Below, one piece after another: positions 1-8,383 of a DNA stretch of 42,010 bases. The stretch comes from Streptomyces canus (GTDB lineage: Bacteria; Actinomycetota; Actinomycetes; Streptomycetales; Streptomycetaceae): contig NZ_KQ948692.1 of assembly GCF_001514145.1 (NCBI RefSeq), forward strand, positions 1-42,010, given 5' to 3'. The position numbers and the translations under genes were made by a program. A model generated the notes under the pieces. It saw nothing but the letters and a program-made list of their open reading frames with translations, searched no databases and was not told the DNA's origin. Every line of letters starts with the position of its first letter. The first letter of the stretch is position 1.

Positions 1-18
1 TAGTTCGTTAAATCCGGC
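1..18. repeat. IS terminal inverted repeat, left end
   Basis: TAGTTCGTTAA followed by ATCCGGC. It matches the reverse complement of 1493-1509 over 11 bases plus CCGGC, with a two-base offset. Confidence 0.8.
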
Positions 19-1426
19 AGTAGAGATCAAGGCCGTGTCCGGCGGCAACCGCGTCGATCAGGGCCTGGAGCTCGCAGGGCGGGTCCTTGTCCGTCCAGGC
101 TTGCCACCATCGGTGGAAGGTGACGGCGGGGGTGAGCCAGGAACGGACGGCCCGTAAAGCCCCCGGACAGCAAGGCAGTTGGGGCTGGTGGGGTGCGGCT
201 GAGCCCCCTCTCTGGCCCGTCGTCGGGGCACGGGTCGGGCCTGGTGGCGTCCAGGAGGCCGGGTGGGGCGAACCACTGGTTCCAGCAGAAGGAGAAGGCG
301 CAGTTGACCAGGGTCTGGTGGCGACGGATGGCGCGGTCGGAGCGGACTTGGAAGTCGGCCCAGCCGAGTTCGTCCTTGATCTGCTTGTAGCTCCGCTCGA
401 TCCACGGCCGCAGCCCGTAGAGCCGCACGATCTCGGCCGGCGGGTGCGGGCTGGTGGCGGTGTGCGGGGCGTCGGGGTGGGGCAGGTTGGTGGCCAGGAA
501 CCAGGTGGCCTTCTCCGGCAGCACGCCCGGATCCAGCGGTGGTCACCACCAGGCGACACGGGGAGTCGGGGCCGTAGCCGCCCAGGCGGGCATCCGCGGC
601 CCACCAGGTCTCGGTGTGCCCATCGCGGAAGCGGCGTTCAACCGGCGTCCAGTCACCCGGATGTTCCGGGTCGGTCCCGGCCAGGGCGCGGGCGGCATCG
701 ATGGGGGTGTGCGGCTGGTCGGCCCGGGCCCAGGTGCCGCGGTGCGGCTTGAGCGCCACGACGTAGGCAGGCCGGCCTCGCATACCGAGGTACCAGTCGT
801 CGCTGGTGGAGTAGGCGCAGTCGGCGACCACGGCCCGGCAGCCCGCCTCCTTGGCCCGGGCCGCGAGGGCGGCGGACAGTTGCGGCTTGGTGCGAAAGGC
901 CGGGTCGGAACGGCCGCGGGCGAAGTGGTGGGCGGGCGTGTACGGCTGTGCGTGCAGCGGGTAGTACACGCGGCCGTCGGTCCACACCGTGGTCACCGTG
1001 ACGATGCCGTTGTCGGTCTTGCCCAGCCGGCCCAGCCACTGCCGTCCCACGTGCGCGGTCGCCGTGCGTCCTTGCGGTCCCCTGAGTCGTCGATGACGAT
1101 GACCCCGCCGTCGTGAGGAGCCGTCTCCGGCTGCTTGCGCAGCAGGTCAAGCCGCCGGTCGTTGACCTGCTCGGCATCCCAGGCGACTCGGACAGGAAGA
1201 ACTGCAGCCGCTGCACCCCCGGCATCCTCGCGCCGGCCACCGGCTCCGCCCCTGCCAAGCAGGTGATCGTCTTGTTCTGCTCCCGCGGTGCCAGCAGTCC
1301 GGTCAGATACTCACGAAACCCCCGCCGCTGTGCCAGGCTGAAGAAGAGGTCATCGAATCGGGCCGCGTACTCCTCCAACGGCCCCGGCGCAGGCGGACAC
1401 GGACGGCGAGCAGTCATCTTCAGCAC
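8..1426 (-). pseudogene. IS701-family transposase, frameshifted
   Basis: The product would be a cytoplasmic DDE transposase cutting and joining the IS ends. Pieces of one protein appear in different minus-strand frames. The N-terminus (EYAARFDDLFFSLAQRRGF) starts near 1417-1426; then come the VIVIDDSGDRKD catalytic block, the VADCAYSTSDDWYLGM block, YGLRPWIERSYKQIKDELGW and a C-terminus ending DLYCRI. The frame changes near 1180 (one base missing before WDAEQ), near 1063 (one base missing after GDRKD), near 538 (one base extra before DPGVLPEK) and near 200. Four independent shifts make programmed frameshifting unlikely, and IS701 elements normally carry a single ORF. The motifs are clear, so family assignment is firm and loss of function very likely. 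Confidence 0.85.
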
Positions 1427-1492
1427 CCAACAAGCCAGTTGACTCCTACCACCGGCCTACGACCACCCTGACCTGCCGTCAACCCACACCAT

Positions 1493-1509
1493 CGCCGGTT
1501 AACGAACTA
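1493..1509. repeat. IS terminal inverted repeat, right end
   Basis: GCCGGTTAACGAACTA reads as the inverted copy of the left end. It sits about 70 bases upstream of the transposase start on the minus strand. Confidence 0.8.
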
Positions 1510-1577
1510 CCGGTAACAGGCTCAGAAGCGCTGGGCGATGCGGGGGCTGTGGTGCCGGGAGCGGCTCCGGTTCGGTG

Positions 1578-1615
1578 CCGGGCGCCTGATCGAGGCTTGC
1601 CGGTCAGGCGCCCGG
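1578..1615 (-). terminator. Hairpin downstream of the tannase-like gene
   Basis: A perfect 12-bp stem (CCGGGCGCCTGA / TCAGGCGCCCGG) with a 14-nt loop begins 18 bases after the stop codon of the minus-strand gene ending at 1633. No U-tract is seen, as is common for terminators in this GC range. Confidence 0.7.
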
Positions 1616-1632
1616 GCCGTCCGAACCGGTGA

Positions 1633-3390
1633 TCAGCTCTTGGTGACCGACTTCACCCAGCTGATGAAGTTCGTAGTCGAGTCGCCGGTGCGTTCGGCCT
1701 GTGTGTGTCCCTGGGCCCACACGGTGGCGAAGTCGACGTTGCGGATCCCGTAGTTCTGCAGGGCCAGCAGGACGTTGATCTCGGTCGTGCTGGCCGTGTC
1801 ACCCTGCATGATGCCGGTACGGATGCGCCAGTGCGGCGCCACCTGCGACCGGCGGTAGCCGGCGAAGGCGGGCGAGAGGAAGTACAGCGGGTTGTACGCG
1901 TCGAGCCGCCAGGCCATGTCCTTGCCGACGCTGTCCTTCCGAGCGAAGTCGCTGTCGTACGCCGAGGAGTTGTAGGCGGTGTCCCAGTCGGAGTACGTGG
2001 CGTACTTCGTCTGGTTGGCTTTGATGACGTTACGGGTGAGCGGCGCGAAGTGCGACGGGTCGTTGAGCCCCATCCCGAGGACGTTGTTCTCTGTCTGCCC
2101 GCGGGAGTACCCGTCGAACGCGCCGACTGGCTTGCTCGCGGTCTTCTGACTCTTGACGAAGCCCTCGAGACCGGACACTTTGGCAGTGTTGGCCGTGGAG
2201 TCGTAGGTGACCCAGGTGCTGTCGGTGTTGAGGTGAGCGATGTAGTCGGCGACCGTCTTGTACGTGGTCGAGGACCCTGTCGAGCCTGATCCGGGCGGGC
2301 CGCCCTGCGTGGTGACGGTGTACGGGAAGGTGGTGTCGGCCAGGAAGTGGTTCAGCGAAGTGGTGATCACCTCGATGAGGTAGTCGTAGTAGGTGCCGGC
2401 CAGGTAGACGCCGCTGCTGGACTCAGTCAGCTTCAGATGCCTGCCCTTCTCGTCGCGCAGACCCAGGCGGTTGAGGTACTTGGGCCACGCCTTCGCGAGG
2501 TCCGTCGAGTAGCCGCTGGTCCAGGTGCCGGACGCGCGTGTGCCGGTCGAGGCGAACTGGCCCATGTTCCACTCGTAGGACAGGTTGGCCTCGTGCAGGC
2601 TGGTGATCGGGCACCAGGCCATGACGCCGGCGACCGCGTCGCTGAGGGGCCGCCCCTTGGCGTCCTCCATCGCCGCGCCGATCGAGCGCAGGTACGGGTA
2701 GAACAAGGGGCTGTCACCGGACGCACCGGCCACGGTGTCCTGGGCGCCGCCGCCGCTCATGCCGAACAGGACGACATCGTCCGTGCTGCCGGGCAGGACG
2801 CTCCGGTTGTACCGGAGGAAACGGACGGCGGCCTTGAGGTCGGTCACGCCCCAGGGGGCCGCGTCGGAGCGGGTGCTGGTCGAGCTGTCCCGGCCGCGCA
2901 GGCCGGGCCACACGTAGATGAGCCCGGCCTTGAGGTACTGCGAGACGCTGCTGTAGCTGTAGGACGTGGCCGGCTTCTGCGCGGCGTAGCCGGGGGTGCT
3001 GACCGGGATCACGATCGGCGCCGTGCGTGCCGAGTAGTCGCCGACGGTGCCCTTCCGGTCGACCGTCGCGGTGTACGTGGTTCCGTCGCTGTTCGCGGTG
3101 GCCTTCAGATAAGCGCCCGGCACGTAGATCGACAGGTTCTCGTAGTCCGTCGCGGCCGGGTTCGCGACGTACATCTTCCCGATCTGGTAGTACACGTCGT
3201 TGGTCGAGTCGTACGACCAGGCGGTGGAATCGAACTCCAGCGAGTATGCCGAGGACGTGCTCGACGAGCTGCTCGACGACGAGGTGCCGGCGAAAGCCGC
3301 CGATCCTGCCGAGCCCTCGGCGACTCCGAACGCGGCCAGGGCTGCGGCGCCCGTGGCGCTCCGGATAACGGTCCTGCGGTTGATGTCCAC
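1633..3390 (-). CDS. Secreted tannase-like (subtype A) alpha/beta hydrolase
   Basis: Predicted esterase of 585 residues, probably releasing gallate or other aromatic acids from plant esters outside the cell. The chosen GTG start (3390) is preceded by AGGGAGA at good spacing; the reading frame continues upstream without this signal. The N-terminus NRRTVIRSATGAAALAAFG is a Tat signal with twin arginines, followed by a serine-rich linker. The nucleophile elbow is GMSGGGAQ. Downstream motifs MAWCPITSLHEAN and YEWNMGQ are ones I associate with subtype A tannases, and a C-terminal GHTQAE probably carries the catalytic His. It is monocistronic with a 3' hairpin. A LacI remnant lies upstream in the same orientation. 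A feruloyl or other carboxylesterase is possible, so substrate is inferred while the hydrolase fold is well supported. Confidence 0.72.
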   Translation of the reverse strand: MDINRRTVIRSATGAAALAAFGVAEGSAGSAAFAGTSSSSSSSSTSSAYSLEFDSTAWSYDSTNDVYYQIGKMYVANPAATDYENLSIYVPGAYLKATANSDGTTYTATVDRKGTVGDYSARTAPIVIPVSTPGYAAQKPATSYSYSSVSQYLKAGLIYVWPGLRGRDSSTSTRSDAAPWGVTDLKAAVRFLRYNRSVLPGSTDDVVLFGMSGGGAQDTVAGASGDSPLFYPYLRSIGAAMEDAKGRPLSDAVAGVMAWCPITSLHEANLSYEWNMGQFASTGTRASGTWTSGYSTDLAKAWPKYLNRLGLRDEKGRHLKLTESSSGVYLAGTYYDYLIEVITTSLNHFLADTTFPYTVTTQGGPPGSGSTGSSTTYKTVADYIAHLNTDSTWVTYDSTANTAKVSGLEGFVKSQKTASKPVGAFDGYSRGQTENNVLGMGLNDPSHFAPLTRNVIKANQTKYATYSDWDTAYNSSAYDSDFARKDSVGKDMAWRLDAYNPLYFLSPAFAGYRRSQVAPHWRIRTGIMQGDTASTTEINVLLALQNYGIRNVDFATVWAQGHTQAERTGDSTTNFISWVKSVTKS

Positions 3391-3509
3391 CCGTAGATCT
3401 CCCTGTGCGGTGAGTGTGTGGCCACAGCCGTACTTATCCACCCCGCCCCGGCGACGCCGCGGGCAGGTCGGGCTGTGCATGTCCCCTCGGCTCCCACACT
3501 GCAGCCCGC

Positions 3510-3555
3510 ATCCCAAGATTGTTTTCAATTTCTATGACAATTCAGTGAGAAGTTG
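3510..3555 (-). promoter_or_regulatory. AT-rich island upstream of the tannase-like gene
   Basis: About 45 bases of strikingly AT-rich sequence lie 120-165 bases before the GTG start. On the minus strand they contain TTGTCA and flanking ATTGT/ACAAT half-sites. The contrast with the surrounding composition suggests a promoter/operator, perhaps for a LacI-type repressor like the one decayed next door. The -10 element cannot be placed with confidence. Confidence 0.4.
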
Positions 3556-3585
3556 TCCCGCGTGGGCTGCCTGCCTGGAGCGCCG

Positions 3586-3905
3586 TCACTGCAGCGCCCG
3601 CACCGACTGCCGGATCACCAACTGCGGGCTCAGGACCACGTGGTCGTCGGCCGCCAGACGCTCCTCGCCGCCCAGGGCCAGCCTGACCGCGGTGCGGCCC
3701 AGGTCCTCGTAGGGCACCCGGACCGTGGTGAGGGCCGGGCTGAGGTCGGCCGCGAAGGGCACGTCGTCGAAGCCGACGAGTGAGACGTCGCCGGGGACAT
3801 CGAGGCCGGCCTCGCGCAGGGCGGCCAGGGCGCCGGTCGCCACCATGTCGGTGCCGACGAAGACAGCCGTGAAGTCCAGGCCGGGGGCCAGTGCCTCACG
3901 CGTGC
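3586..3905 (-). pseudogene. LacI-family regulator, C-terminal remnant
   Basis: Only the ligand-binding C-terminal third of a LacI repressor remains. Readable motifs are DFTAVFVGTDMVATGALAAL, then VPGDVSLVGFDDVPFA, ending in LVIRQSVRAL. The open frame upstream loses similarity around 3905 and meets a stop near 3940, with no HTH and no N-terminal subdomain. It probably once regulated the adjacent tannase-like gene, which now lacks an intact neighbouring regulator in that orientation. A separately translated 86-residue fragment from the ATG at 3846 is conceivable but would have no DNA-binding domain. Confidence 0.75.
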
Positions 3906-3942
3906 GGCACCGTACGGCGTGTGGGGCGTCGTCGCGACGTCA

Positions 3943-3962
3943 CCTCACCGGTGCCGGTGAGG
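3943..3962 (-). terminator. Hairpin downstream of the LacI gene
   Basis: CCTCACCGGTGCCGGTGAGG is a perfect inverted repeat that can form an 8-bp stem with a GTGC loop. It lies 41 bases after the stop of the LacI gene at 4003. Confidence 0.55.
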
Positions 3963-4002
3963 CCGCCTGATGGTCTCGCCTTTGATCGCGTGCTGCTCGG
4001 TG

Positions 4003-5043
4003 TCAGAGGCTGGTGCGCGGAGGGCCTGTCGTGCCGCGGACGATCAAGTGGACGGGGAGGACTGTGCGCAGCGGGCCCTTGCCGGTTCCGTCGATGGCAG
4101 CGAGCAGTCGCCGGACGGCCTCGGTCCCGGATTCCCGCAGTGGCTGGTGAATGGTCGTCAGTTGAACGAGGTCGGCGGCGTCGATGTCGTCGTATCCGAG
4201 CACGGACAGGTCGCCAGGCACCTCCAGTCCGAGGTCGCGGGCGGCCTGAAGCACTCCGAATGCGAGGGTGTCGTTCGCGGCGACGATCGCGGTCGGCGGG
4301 TTTGCGCCGGACAGGATCTTCCTGGCGGACTGCTGTCCTCCGAGGCGGGAGTGTTCACCTTCGGCGATGTGGCTCGGATCGATCCGGAGGGCGCACTCCT
4401 GCAATGCCTCGGTGACGCCGCGAAGGCGCGTGCGGCTCGAACGCACGCCGAGCCTCGGGGACGGCGGGTCACCGACGAAACCGATCCGTGTGTGCCCGAG
4501 CTCGAGCAGGTGGCGCCCGGCGATCCGTCCTCCCTCGACGTCGTCGCAGACAATGTGGGGAACGCCCGGGCGGCGGGCGTCGATCAGCACAACCGGCAGA
4601 CCGGACGCACTGATCTCCTCCTGCCCCTCCCCTTGGGGAGCGACGGAGATGAAGATTGCGCCGTCGACTCGACCTGCGCGGGCGATCTCGCGGACGACCT
4701 CGTCGCGCCGCTCGACCGTCTCCGCATTCCGGATGATCATGTCGAGTCCGGCGGCGGTCAATGACCGCTCGATGCCGTGGATCCGCTCGATGACGGACGG
4801 AATGACCAGGTGGACGGAGACCACGGCGATGGTCTGCGTGCGCCTCAGGGAGAGCCGGCGGGCGGTCTCGCTGGGGACGTACTTCAGTTCCTCGATCGCC
4901 GCCAGGACGCGGGCGCGGGTCTGCGCACCTACCTTCGGCCGATCGTTCAGGACGCGGCTGACGGTGCCGACGCCCACCCCGGCACGTCGCGCGACGTCTG
5001 CAATGGTTGCGGACACCTTGCCTCTTGTCCCTCTCATGATCAT
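4003..5043 (-). CDS. LacI-family transcriptional repressor of the sugar cluster
   Basis: Sugar-responsive repressor of about 346 residues. The N-terminal HTH and hinge read TIADVARRAGVGVGTVSRVL. They are followed by a periplasmic-binding-protein-like core with DGAIFISVAP, HIVCDDVEGGRIAGRHLLEL, PTAIVAANDTLAFGVL and DLSVLGYDDIDAADLV. The gene is divergent from the ABC transporter operon, and the 130-base gap holds two identical 14-bp palindromes, so it very likely represses the operon and itself. Start choice is uncertain: ATG at 5043 has CAGG at fair spacing, ATG at 5037 is weaker, and GTG at 5016 gives the canonical short LacI N-terminus behind AGAGG. The inducer is unknown, but sucrose or a sucrose derivative is suggested by the downstream phosphorylase. 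Confidence 0.93.
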   Translation of the reverse strand: MIMRGTRGKVSATIADVARRAGVGVGTVSRVLNDRPKVGAQTRARVLAAIEELKYVPSETARRLSLRRTQTIAVVSVHLVIPSVIERIHGIERSLTAAGLDMIIRNAETVERRDEVVREIARAGRVDGAIFISVAPQGEGQEEISASGLPVVLIDARRPGVPHIVCDDVEGGRIAGRHLLELGHTRIGFVGDPPSPRLGVRSSRTRLRGVTEALQECALRIDPSHIAEGEHSRLGGQQSARKILSGANPPTAIVAANDTLAFGVLQAARDLGLEVPGDLSVLGYDDIDAADLVQLTTIHQPLRESGTEAVRRLLAAIDGTGKGPLRTVLPVHLIVRGTTGPPRTSL

Positions 5044-5063
5044 GGTCAGCCTGCACGAACTGG

Positions 5064-5077
5064 TGGAACCGGTTCCA
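5064..5077. promoter_or_regulatory. LacI operator, copy 1
   Basis: TGGAACCGGTTCCA is a perfect 14-bp palindrome centred on CG, the usual LacI/GalR operator layout. It lies 20 bases from the LacI start and is identical to copy 2. Confidence 0.85.
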
Positions 5078-5121
5078 TTGCTGGCTCTCGAAAGTCATGT
5101 TACGTTACGCCCGCCAGATGG

Positions 5122-5135
5122 TGGAACCGGTTCCA
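5122..5135. promoter_or_regulatory. LacI operator, copy 2
   Basis: A second identical TGGAACCGGTTCCA, also preceded by GG and centred 58 bases from copy 1. It lies 37 bases before the binding-protein start, where it would block RNA polymerase or its clearance. The spacing suits cooperative binding or a short loop. Confidence 0.85.
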
Positions 5136-5172
5136 TCAATCTCCGAGAACAAGGACGTTGAGGAGGGAAGCG

Positions 5173-6474
5173 ATGCGCAGAAGAGAACTCATTGCGCTGG
5201 CCGCCGCCACATTGCTCGCGGGCGGATGCAGTGCGGCCGGATCCGGCAGCCCGTCGTCGGGTGCGGACGGGGCGGTCGGTTTCTCCGGGTTCGTCGGCGG
5301 TCCGGGCATTCTCACGCAGACCGAGGATGCGATCAAGGCTTTCAACAAGGAGAACCCCCGCTACGAGATGACCTTCGTTCAGGGTCAGTTGAATCAGCCG
5401 CCGTTCCAGCAGTTGCTGACGATGTACGCCTCGGGCAACGTGCCCACGATATTCATCCTCGACGCCCCTGACCTGGCCAAGGTGGCCGACAAGGTCGTGG
5501 ACCTGTCGGACGAGAAATGGGTCGGGGAGGAGTATCCGTGGGCGCGTCAGCAGGGGACGGTGGGGGGTAAGGTACTGGGCGCTCCGCAGTCGGCCACGGG
5601 CGTCGGGTTCCTGTACAACAGGAAGCTGATCGAGGCGGCGACGGGCGGGAAGTTCGACCCATCGACCATCAAGACGCGTTCCGACCTGGCAGCGCTGTTC
5701 GCCAAGATCAAGAAGGCGGGGACAGCGCCGCTCCTGGTCTCGCCCCTGTCCTGGTCGCTCGGCTCCCACTTCCTCGGCAAACTCTACGACGCCCAGGGGG
5801 ACGACACCGCCCGCGCGCGGTTCGTCTCGCAACTCAAGGCGGGCAGCGCTGACCTGGCGGACAACAAGGTGTTCAACGGGCTGATGGACACACTCGACCT
5901 GATGCTGAAGTACAACCTGAACGCCTCCAAGCCGATCGCCGGCACGATCGAGACGGACGGCAAGGCGTTCGCGGACGGCAAGGCGGCATTCTGGTTCATG
6001 GGTGACTTCCAGTGGCCGATGCTGCAGGCCATGGGTGTCCCGGCGGCCGGGGACGGGTACGGGATCATCCCCGTCCCGATCAGCGACGACTCGTCCGATC
6101 CCTGGAATCACAAGATCATGGCGACGTCGGCGTTCGTGATGGCCATCGACAAGACGGTGAATACGCCGGCCCAGCAGAAGGCGGCCAAGGCCTATATCGA
6201 CTGGTACGTCCAAAGCGCCAGTGGCCAGGACTTCATGGTGAACAAGGCCGGAGGAGTACCCGCCTATACGAACGTGAAGCTCCCGGTCAGCAATCCGCTC
6301 GGGCGATCGGTGGCCGCCGCTCTGGCCGACAACGCGACGTACTCCCCGTACATGGGCCTGCCGAGCGATCACGGGGCCGTCCTGGGCGACGTTCTGGTCA
6401 AGTACATGGCCGGCAAGCTCGACCGGGCCGGAGTCGCGAAGGCCATCACCGGCTACTGGAAGTCCCAGAAGTAG
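5173..6474 (+). CDS. ABC sugar transporter, lipoprotein substrate-binding protein
   Basis: Extracytoplasmic solute-binding protein of 433 residues, family 1 (MalE/UgpB type), which captures a sugar and delivers it to the two downstream permeases. The ATG at 5173 follows GGAGGG. The signal peptide ends in the lipobox LAGGC, with the lipidated Cys at residue 19. The mature part has the usual landmarks of the family: AIKAFNKENP near the N-terminus, LLTMYASGNVPTIFILDAPDLAK, GVGFLYNRKLIEAA, and AFADGKAAFWFMGDFQW. It is first in the operon and directly downstream of the second operator. No ATPase gene is present, as is usual in streptomycetes, where a shared MsiK-type ATPase serves many sugar importers. 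Ligand identity cannot be read from sequence. Confidence 0.93.
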   Translation: MRRRELIALAAATLLAGGCSAAGSGSPSSGADGAVGFSGFVGGPGILTQTEDAIKAFNKENPRYEMTFVQGQLNQPPFQQLLTMYASGNVPTIFILDAPDLAKVADKVVDLSDEKWVGEEYPWARQQGTVGGKVLGAPQSATGVGFLYNRKLIEAATGGKFDPSTIKTRSDLAALFAKIKKAGTAPLLVSPLSWSLGSHFLGKLYDAQGDDTARARFVSQLKAGSADLADNKVFNGLMDTLDLMLKYNLNASKPIAGTIETDGKAFADGKAAFWFMGDFQWPMLQAMGVPAAGDGYGIIPVPISDDSSDPWNHKIMATSAFVMAIDKTVNTPAQQKAAKAYIDWYVQSASGQDFMVNKAGGVPAYTNVKLPVSNPLGRSVAAALADNATYSPYMGLPSDHGAVLGDVLVKYMAGKLDRAGVAKAITGYWKSQK

Positions 6475-6503
6475 CCCGGCACTCCCCTGGGTTTCTCGAA
6501 CAG

Positions 6504-6543
6504 CGTCGGAGCACCGCGGACCGCTCATCAGCGGTGCTCGACG
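6504..6543 (+). terminator. Intercistronic hairpin after the binding-protein gene
   Basis: GAGCACCGC and GCGGTGCTC form a perfect 9-bp stem around a 13-nt loop. The pairing extends outward by CGTC/GACG with one bulged base. Its place between the binding-protein and permease genes suggests partial termination or mRNA stabilisation, giving more binding protein than permease. Confidence 0.6.
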
Positions 6544-6604
6544 CGAGACCAGGCAGCCTGCACGCACACCACCAAGCCCCGTAAATCATGAGGGGGTCTC
6601 CCCT

Positions 6605-7480
6605 ATGAGCCGTCAGTGGCGCAACCTCCGCGGGTTCCTGTTCTTCGCAGGTCCGTCGACTTTCGCCTTCATATCCATCACGATCGTTTCTTTCATCGGG
6701 GGCGTCGTGCTGACGTTCACGAACTGGAACGGGCTGAGCAACACCCTCTCGTTCACCGGATTCGACAACTACACCGCCGCGATCGCGGACGACCAGTTCT
6801 GGAGTTCGCTGTGGCTGACCGGGCGCTATGTCGTTGCGGTCGTCCTCTTGTCGAATGCGTTCGCCTTCGCGATCGCTTACATGCTGTCGGGCCGAATCCG
6901 CTTCCGCGGGATGCTCCGCGCGGGGTTCTTCACGCCCAACCTCATCGGTGGTGTGGTGCTCGGCTTCATCTGGTATTTCATCTTCTCCCAGGGGCTTGTC
7001 GCCGTCGGCACCGCCTTGGGCGTCGATCTGCTGTCCACGTCGTGGCTCGCCTCGGAGACGCTGGCGTTCTGGGCGCTGGTGATCGCGACGGTGTGGCAGA
7101 TGGCGGGGTTCCTCGTGATCATCTACCTGGCCGGACTGACCGCCCTCCCGGGTGACGTCCTCGAGGCCGCGTCCATGGACGGGGCCGGCGGCTTGCGACG
7201 ACTGCGCTCCGTCGTCCTGCCGCTCATGCGTCCCTCGTTCACGATCTGCGTGTTCCTCGCCATAGGCCGCTCCTTCATGACCTATGACATGAACCTCACG
7301 CTCACGGGCGGTGGTCCTTACGGGTCGACGGAGCTGGTGGCGATGCACGTCTATCAGAAGGCCTTCGTGTCGCAGCAGTTCGGGACCGGGCAGACAGAGG
7401 CGCTTCTCCTGTTCGTGATCGTCGCCGCGATCTCGGTACTCCAGGTATCGGTCGGGCGTCGCAGGGAGGTGGAGTTGTGA
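6605..7480 (+). CDS. ABC sugar transporter permease (MalF/UgpA type)
   Basis: Integral membrane permease of 291 residues, one half of the translocation channel. GAGGGGG precedes the ATG. An N-terminal hydrophobic segment (residues about 8-40) is followed by the conserved GFDNYTAAIADDQFWSSL region, then several membrane helices and the cytoplasmic EAA loop around residue 190 (EAASMDGAGGLRRLRSVVLP) that docks the ATPase. The end of the protein contains the family's GGGPYGSTELVAMHVY signature. Its stop overlaps the start of the next permease by four bases (GTGA), showing translational coupling. Function as a sugar permease is secure; the substrate is inferred only from neighbours. Confidence 0.93.
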   Translation: MSRQWRNLRGFLFFAGPSTFAFISITIVSFIGGVVLTFTNWNGLSNTLSFTGFDNYTAAIADDQFWSSLWLTGRYVVAVVLLSNAFAFAIAYMLSGRIRFRGMLRAGFFTPNLIGGVVLGFIWYFIFSQGLVAVGTALGVDLLSTSWLASETLAFWALVIATVWQMAGFLVIIYLAGLTALPGDVLEAASMDGAGGLRRLRSVVLPLMRPSFTICVFLAIGRSFMTYDMNLTLTGGGPYGSTELVAMHVYQKAFVSQQFGTGQTEALLLFVIVAAISVLQVSVGRRREVEL

Positions 7481-8355
7481 GCACTGATGTCCAGACGGCC
7501 CGCGTTGCCGCTGAGGTCACACCGGTTCGCCGGCCGCGCGTTCCACGGCGGGGTATCGGGCGGACCGCGGGGATGCTCGTGGTGCTGCTGGCGTACATCG
7601 TGCCGGTCCTGCTGGTCGTGTCGAACTCGCTCAAGCCGGAGTCCGACATCCTCAGTGATCCCCTGGGTCCGCCGCCGTCGGTGACCCTGCACAACTACGT
7701 CGATGCCTACCAGCGGATGAACTTCCTCGGCAGCTTCGTGAACACGCTCGTCATCACGGTGTCCAGCGTGGTCGTCATCTGCCTGTTCGGCTCGATGACG
7801 GCCTATTTCCTGACCCGGGTCCGGTGGGCGCCGAACCAGTTCGTCTTCTACCTCATGATCGTGTCGATGATGGTGCCGTTCCAGGTGCTGATGATCCCGA
7901 TGATCAAAATCCTGGGCGATCTGGGTCTGCTGAATCAGAACTGGATCATCGTCTACGTCTACTTCGCGAGCGGCGTGCCGATGGCCGTCTTCCTGTACGC
8001 GGGCTTCATCCGGTCGATCCCACGGGAGCTCGACGAAGCCGCCACACTCGACGGCTGCAACCGGGTGCGGACGTTCTTCTACGTGATCTTCCCGCTCCTG
8101 CGACCGATCACGATCACGATCGTCGTCCTCGACGTGCTCATGTTCTGGAGCGACTTCCTCATGCCGTTCCTGGTACTGCGACGGCCCGAGCAGCGAACAC
8201 TCACCCTGTCGACCATGGCATTCGTCCAGAGTCACACCACGGAATACGGGCCGATGATGGCTGCTCTGATCATGAGCGTCATCCCCGTCTTCCTGGCCTA
8301 CCTGTTCCTGCAACGGCACGTCATCGACGGAATGGTCAAGGGCGCGGTCAAGTGA
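7477..8355 (+). CDS. ABC sugar transporter permease (MalG/UgpE type)
   Basis: Second permease, 292 residues, starting at a GTG that overlaps the previous stop. After a charged N-terminal tail of about 30 residues comes a first membrane helix (MLVVLLAYIVPVLLVVSNSL), the LHNYVDAY motif typical of MalG partners, and further helices. The EAA loop near residue 186 reads ELDEAATLDGCNRVRTFFYV, ending in IFPLLRP. It pairs with the upstream permease and presumably with a distantly encoded MsiK-like ATPase. The esterase gene starts 29 bases after its stop, supporting a single operon. Confidence 0.93.
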   Translation: MSTDVQTARVAAEVTPVRRPRVPRRGIGRTAGMLVVLLAYIVPVLLVVSNSLKPESDILSDPLGPPPSVTLHNYVDAYQRMNFLGSFVNTLVITVSSVVVICLFGSMTAYFLTRVRWAPNQFVFYLMIVSMMVPFQVLMIPMIKILGDLGLLNQNWIIVYVYFASGVPMAVFLYAGFIRSIPRELDEAATLDGCNRVRTFFYVIFPLLRPITITIVVLDVLMFWSDFLMPFLVLRRPEQRTLTLSTMAFVQSHTTEYGPMMAALIMSVIPVFLAYLFLQRHVIDGMVKGAVK

Positions 8356-8383
8356 GCCACGCCCCGGCCGTAAGGAGATACCT

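Larger units (their letters stand above)
1..1510 (-). mobile_element. Degenerate IS701-type insertion sequence
   Basis: A 1.5-kb element is bounded by matching ends: TAGTTCGTTAA begins the window and its reverse complement TTAACGAACTA lies at 1499-1509. Both ends continue inwards with CCGGC. The interior, read on the minus strand, encodes one DDE transposase broken by frameshifts. The transposase stop codon TAA falls inside the left terminal repeat, which is typical of compact IS elements. The sequence left of base 1 is not visible, so a target-site duplication cannot be checked. The element can no longer make its own transposase but could still be mobilised in trans by an intact relative. 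Confidence 0.85.

Noticed and set aside
87..1116. Long plus-strand open frames across the IS element
   Set aside because: They lie opposite the broken transposase and show no family motif or ribosome site; they are GC-driven shadows.
5095..6567. 490-codon minus-strand frame opposite the binding-protein gene
   Set aside because: The plus strand encodes an obvious lipoprotein with a signal peptide and ribosome site; the opposite frame is a codon-bias shadow.
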